Assembly: GCA_046263055.1 (NCBI GenBank)
Contig: JBHELO010000019.1
Location: forward strand, 1 to 33,756
Length of the DNA: 33,756 nucleotides
Source of the DNA: DATAQC01 sp046263055
Lineage (GTDB): Bacteria > Actinomycetota > Acidimicrobiia > Acidimicrobiales > AC-14
Direction: 5' to 3'
This document shows positions 32,784 through 33,756 of the stretch, piece after piece (positions within the stretch are counted from its first letter, which is position 1; each line of letters starts with the position of its first letter). Both the position numbers and the translations under genes were made by a program. The notes under the pieces are model-generated. The model was not told the DNA's origin and did not search any database. It worked only from the letters and a program-made list of their open reading frames with translations.

Positions 32784-33756
32784 GGGGACCCACCGGAACG
32801 GGCGGATCGGGGGCGGGGTCGGGCGGCACCGTCTCGACCGCCCGGCGGCGAGGGGCTCCGGAGACGGCGGGCTTCGACGAGGGCTCGGTGGGGCGGCGCC
32901 GGCGCCCGGGCCAGGCGGCCAGGGCGGTGCCCAGCCCCATGAGGGCGCCACCGATCCACAGCCAGGCGATGAGGGGCTGCACGTTCACCCCCACCACCGC
33001 CGAGGTGGCACCGCCCTCGGGGGCGGCCACCAGGGTGAGGTACACATCGTCCACCAGGCCGGTGCGCACCGAGGGCGACCCGATGGCCTGGGCCGCGAAC
33101 GGGAAGGTGTGCAGGGCCGGTGCGTAGACCTGGCCGCCGTCGACCTTGACCCGGGCCTCCACCGACGTCTTGTTGGCGTGGCGGGTGGTGGACACGCCCA
33201 GGTAGGTCACCGAGTGGCCGCCCACGCGGGCGGTCTGGCCGGGCTGGAGGGTGAACTCGTGGCGGTGGCCGTAGGCGTGGCTGGCGGCGAAGGCCACCGC
33301 CACCACCACCACACCCACGTGCACCACCATCCCGCCGTTGGCCCGCCCGACTAGGCCCCGCCAGGCGGCGGCTCCCTGGCGGCGGGACGCCGACGCCGAG
33401 AGCACCAGCTGGCGAATGGCGGCGGCCGCCGCGAAGGCGCCCAGCCCGAAGGCGAGCAACGGCGCCAGGCCCCGGCGCCCGGCGGCCACGCAGGCGGCGA
33501 TGGTGGCGGTGGCCGCCCACGCCGGCCACACCAGGCGCCGGTGCAGCAACTCACCCGAGGCCTTGCGCCAGGGGAGGGCAGGGGCCACGGCCATGAGGAA
33601 CAGCAGGGTGAGGGCGAGGGGCATCGTCATCCGGTTGAAGTAGGGAGCCCCGACCGCCAGCCGCTCGCCGTGGAGCGCTTCGGCGATGAGCGGGAACACG
33701 GTGCCCAGCAGCACCACGAAGGCGAACGCCGCGAACGCGACGTTGTTGGCCAGGAA
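32776..33756 (-). CDS. ccmF: Cytochrome c heme lyase subunit CcmF, C-terminal part
   Basis: The last 326 or so residues of CcmF; the gene continues beyond the window, where the frame is still open (FLANNVAFAAFAFVVLLGTV). Visible parts are VFPLIAEALHGERLAVGAPY followed by FNRMTMPLALTLLFLMAVAP, the RANGGMVVHVGVVVVAVAFA helix with its conserved His, and the periplasmic beta domain (TLQPGQTARVGGHSVTYLGV). A last helix (PLIAWLWIGGALMGLGTALA) precedes a Pro/Arg tail. The WWD heme-handling motif lies outside the window. It is first of the three maturation genes here. Confidence 0.92.
   Translation of the reverse strand, partial: FLANNVAFAAFAFVVLLGTVFPLIAEALHGERLAVGAPYFNRMTMPLALTLLFLMAVAPALPWRKASGELLHRRLVWPAWAATATIAACVAAGRRGLAPLLAFGLGAFAAAAAIRQLVLSASASRRQGAAAWRGLVGRANGGMVVHVGVVVVAVAFAASHAYGHRHEFTLQPGQTARVGGHSVTYLGVSTTRHANKTSVEARVKVDGGQVYAPALHTFPFAAQAIGSPSVRTGLVDDVYLTLVAAPEGGATSAVVGVNVQPLIAWLWIGGALMGLGTALAAWPGRRRRPTEPSSKPAVSGAPRRRAVETVPPDPAPDPPVPVGPHA

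Overview
This is a very GC-rich (about 70% or more), densely packed window with frequent GTG starts and four-base stop/start overlaps. A WhiB fragment, a PdtaS-type kinase, a paired ArsA/Get3-like ATPase module, DUF3107 and a SufR-type regulator all point to an actinobacterium, and the overall flavour is Acidimicrobiia-like. No rRNA, tRNA or CRISPR array was seen. Calls rest on reading the sequence and remembered family motifs; no database search was run.

Region 1 (1-5.6 kb): the end of a WhiB gene faces a minus-strand run of DUF3107, two ArsA-like ATPases and the histidine kinase pdtaS. The last three are joined by overlaps or a one-base gap. A 30-bp tandem repeat lies between DUF3107 and the first ATPase, and a 44-bp hairpin repeat occurs twice upstream of DUF3107. 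A secreted or anchored HExxH protease follows on plus.

Region 2 (5.6-10.8 kb): a 58-aa zinc-ribbon protein; a minus operon of mrp, a molybdopterin oxidoreductase and a di-heme cytochrome b; and, divergent from mrp, a SufR-like regulator, a cysteine desulfurase and a DUF2277 protein. This is a compact Fe-S assembly locus with an operator-like inverted repeat over the sufR -10 box.

Region 3 (10.8-16.2 kb): a gene graveyard. It holds broken pieces of a secreted choice-of-anchor protein, a polyprenyl glycosylphosphotransferase, an NRPS condensation-adenylation unit, a TauD-like dioxygenase, a second adenylation domain on the other strand and a PAP2 phosphatase. Intact among them are a TauE/SafE exporter, a phosphopantetheinyl transferase and cysC.

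Region 4 (16.2-18.4 kb): cysD-cysN, the ATP sulfurylase pair, which with cysC makes PAPS.

Region 5 (18.5-30.9 kb): an oxidative and lipid-like locus. A minus operon encodes a 152-aa protein, a Dyp-type peroxidase, a C-terminal oxidoreductase fragment, a 468-aa unrecognised protein, a catalase-related hemoprotein and a 129-aa protein. Divergent from it are a metallo-beta-lactamase-fold enzyme and an SRPBCC protein. Facing these are a 1133-aa GMC oxidoreductase-alpha/beta hydrolase fusion and a membrane metallophosphoesterase preceded by a small ORF. This is the best candidate for an undescribed system.

Region 6 (31.0-33.8 kb): a GlsB/YeaQ membrane protein and the minus-strand cytochrome c maturation genes ccmF (cut by the window end), ccmH and a ccmI-like TPR gene.
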